This document shows positions 61,762 to 64,000 of a stretch of 64,000 nucleotides of DNA, in pieces (within the stretch, counting starts at the first letter, position 1; every line of letters begins with the position of its first letter). Under the pieces are notes generated by a model. That model did not search any database, was not told where the DNA came from, and saw nothing but the letters and a program-made list of their open reading frames with translations. A program made the position numbers and the translations under genes. The stretch is from Phytoseiulus persimilis (taxonomy: Eukaryota; Arthropoda; Arachnida; Mesostigmata; Phytoseiidae): NCBI GenBank assembly GCA_037576195.1, contig CM075103.1, positions 25,752,723 to 25,816,722 of the forward strand, written 5' to 3'.

Positions 61762-62014
61762 CACCGAGACTTCCGCCCCATGTGGCTACGCGGTTTGTAG
61801 TTTAGTCTGTCACAACGGGCGGCAGATGAAGCTCGAGAACATGTCCACTATTAGCAAAAATTGCTCGATAGGGAGCTACAAGAGAGTTGAAGTCGGAGAA
61901 TTCCGTGCGCGCAGCGTTGGTGTCTGGGGCAGCAATTTTATAGAGGAATACGGAAAGGCAATGAACTGTCTACCTTCTAGCGCCCTGGAGCCGCTGTGTG
62001 GTCATAAAGTTTGA
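61762..62014 (+). CDS. Candidate cysteine-rich terminal exon
   Basis: A strong acceptor (ACGATTTATTCCAG) is followed by about 83 open codons ending at TGA. The segment has six cysteines spaced C-x4-C-x3-C-x17-C-x31-C-x9-C, with HNG after the CxxxC unit and NCSIG at the fourth Cys, plus an N-glycosylation motif (NMS). The CxxxC-NG...C pattern loosely recalls small secreted arachnid salivary-type proteins and resembles the cysteine-rich candidate at 58,720. This similarity is by eye and weak. No first exon was found. Confidence 0.3.
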
Positions 62015-62053
62015 ACAATCGAGCAGCTCTCACAGCTCGTTATTTCTATTTCG

Positions 62054-62239
62054 ATGAAGGCTCGGAGTTTATTCGCGATGTTCATCATCTCAACTTGTTT
62101 CAGCCGGCCCGAAATCATCATGATTACCCCATCCAGTTCTAAATGCACCCAAGTTGTGAAGTTGGTATGCGCCGTTTGGAATTCGGTGCTCTTTGTGCTG
62201 TGGATACTGTTTTCTATGAAGTCATCGCCAGTTCCATAG
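62054..62239 (+). CDS. Candidate small protein with N-terminal signal and C-terminal hydrophobic segment
   Basis: An ATG-initiated frame of 61 codons. It begins MKARSLFAMFIISTCF, a plausible signal peptide, and has a second hydrophobic segment near the end (WNSVLFVLWILF). Two cysteines lie between them. No family is recognised. It could be a small membrane protein or a chance frame. Confidence 0.25.
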   Translation: MKARSLFAMFIISTCFSRPEIIMITPSSSKCTQVVKLVCAVWNSVLFVLWILFSMKSSPVP

Positions 62240-64000
62240 ATTGGTCAAGGTCCCTGATTCTCTCATTTCTGCGTTTCTTGGCTGTCGAACTCCTCATGTT
62301 TCACGCTGGCCTGTAGCGTCCTGCGATTTTCTTCCTGCTTCACCGCGAGATCATGACAAGAAATTTGGATTGACGGGGAACTATTAAATTCGTAGGATGA
62401 ATCGCCACATTTCTTCAAGACCGAGACACTCGTCTGCTGGGGAGCCTTATGCTACAGAGAGTCACAAGCCTGTATTCTGTTATCAGAAACGATTTTTTTG
62501 CAAAAGCCCTCCGTTTGGTCGGAGTAGGTTGCCAGATCAGACATCGTCAATTATGCCTTCTCGTGGCGCATTCTTTCTCAAATCGTAAATCGTCCCCAGC
62601 AGCATGATCGCACACTCGCTCACAGTGACTTTGTGATTTGCTATTCTCATTGAAAGTGTCACGCGCAAAAAAACATCCCCCGTATGAATAGTGCCTGGAA
62701 CGTAGAACCTGGGGTGCACGCTTGGAGTCCTCCATACTCCGAGACCATTCGTTGTTTCATCGGCTGATCTACTGTAAGCAAATCCTAAACTTCCGCCGGA
62801 ATCACGTTCCGGAAACGCAGGGAGTATTTCCGAAATCGAATCGCGGTTCAGCTTGAACTGAATTCGGATGCGGGAATCGTCACCTCCCGATTCTCACGCA
62901 ATTTCTCATCCGACTCTCATTCGTTCGTAGTTCCACTCGGGTACCTAGTTCATGGATTGAGGAAGCAGACCCAGCTCGAAGCCGAACGAAGCCCGATTGT
63001 GCTCGAAATAATTCACGGCGTTTTCTCTTCATTGACTTCTCGCGAATTTTCTTTCTCTTCACGCCCTTTCGGAATAGATCAGGTGCTCCGTTCTTTGAAG
63101 ACATCGGCTTCCGCAAAGAGCGGCGAGAGCCTCACATTCCTTTCGCACCTGTGCAAAGCAAACTTCATAGTCGAACCCGAAGTTGACCCCTTTCGTTTCT
63201 AAACAGGCTCAAGGTTTAGACAGGAATGAATGATTGAGTTTGGGTCGAGTTTCGGATGAAGAGCGCTTTGGATAATTGAATGAACGGGCCTTCATCCCAA
63301 CACAGGGGGCGTTCCCCCTATCGAGCGACAGTTGGGGAAGGGGGGCACTCGAGGAAAAAGAGAGACTAAAGTTCCGAACCGACGGTCTAGACGGGAAAAC
63401 TCACTCCAAAGGCTGAGAGTCTTCGGGGCGGAGATGTGTCACGTCGCCTTGATTCATAAACGGCGAAAGGTTTCAGAGGGTGAGTGCTATCTACACTCGA
63501 CCTCCTCGAACAAGAATACACTACAGCTGGAGTAAATGTTCTCCGTGTGACCCTTGGTTTCTGATAGGAACTTCGGAAAACCTTTGCGACGCCAGATTGT
63601 ATCGGTTAAAGCCCGCTCGCCATCCACTTCGAACTGAACAGCTGGTGATTCAGAAGAGCTCTGTGCGACGAAATCAGAATCTCTCCACACAACCGCTTGT
63701 CGTGTGCAGCAACAGTTTGCAAAGTTGTCTGAATTCGGCGGAGCTCGTCTCTGCCGAGACTCCTCCGAGTTTGCTCTCTGGATCTGCCGATGTCAGCGAT
63801 CCCAATTTGAATAGCTCAATAGGGCGGATATGCTGAATGGTTTCGTTTCGCTCATCTCTAATTCACTTGATGTCTAGCATTGTCGAACGGAGCTTCTGAA
63901 GTGGTGCGCCGTGCTCTTCGAGAGGTTGGTCGGAGCGATCCACGAAATATTGAGAATCCCGCGAATCTCGGTCCAATCGTCTCAGACAGCCGACGAAGAC

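Larger units (their letters stand above)
57745..64000. other. Right-hand stretch without a recognised gene
   Basis: No conserved family is identified. It contains several small candidate exons listed separately (58,720-58,833; 59,577-59,861; 60,232-60,486; 61,762-62,014; 62,054-62,239, all plus), a small symmetric hairpin (58,832-58,861) and a long imperfect hairpin (61,182-61,306). From about 62,300 to the right edge I see nothing supportable. Confidence 0.55.

Overview
The window is eukaryotic nuclear DNA from a compact arthropod genome. A chelicerate such as a predatory mite is my best guess; this is inferred and not proven. The reasons are spliced genes with mostly 80-1,000 bp GT-AG introns, about 50% GC, arthropod-style poly(A) signals, no operons or Shine-Dalgarno sites, and a BMP3-type ligand next to housekeeping genes. 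Most open frames of 60-200 codons here are chance ORFs. Four genes can be assigned with confidence.

Layout. 1-11,418: no recognisable gene, only weak candidate exons (3,029-3,159 minus; 8,381-8,815 plus; 10,376-10,582 minus). 11,419-12,672 (+): PLRG1/Prp46, a spliceosomal WD40 protein, in a single uninterrupted exon. 13,264-20,112 (-): EDEM3, an ER-degradation alpha-mannosidase with a PA domain, rebuilt as 13 exons with matching phases; an alternative last exon may reach 13,035. 20,789-23,327 (+): PSMD5, a 26S proteasome assembly chaperone, seven exons. 26,763-42,024 (-): a BMP3/GDF10-type TGF-beta ligand in four exons with a 10.7 kb first intron. 42,025-57,100: a gene-poor stretch. 57,122-57,744 (-): ankyrin repeats broken by a one-base frameshift. 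57,900-64,000: no known gene, but several small candidate exons, some cysteine-rich or with signal-like N-termini, and a long imperfect hairpin at 61,182-61,306.

Relations. PLRG1 and EDEM3 are convergent, with poly(A) signals about 140 bp apart. EDEM3 and PSMD5 are divergent, with start codons about 680 bp apart, so an ERAD mannosidase and a proteasome assembly factor may share a promoter. That promoter region holds a TGACnnnGC (CncC/Nrf-type) site. PSMD5 and the BMP gene are convergent over about 3.4 kb. No virus, CRISPR array, rRNA, tRNA or autonomous transposon was recognised. A roughly 410 bp fold-back element sits in EDEM3 intron 7.
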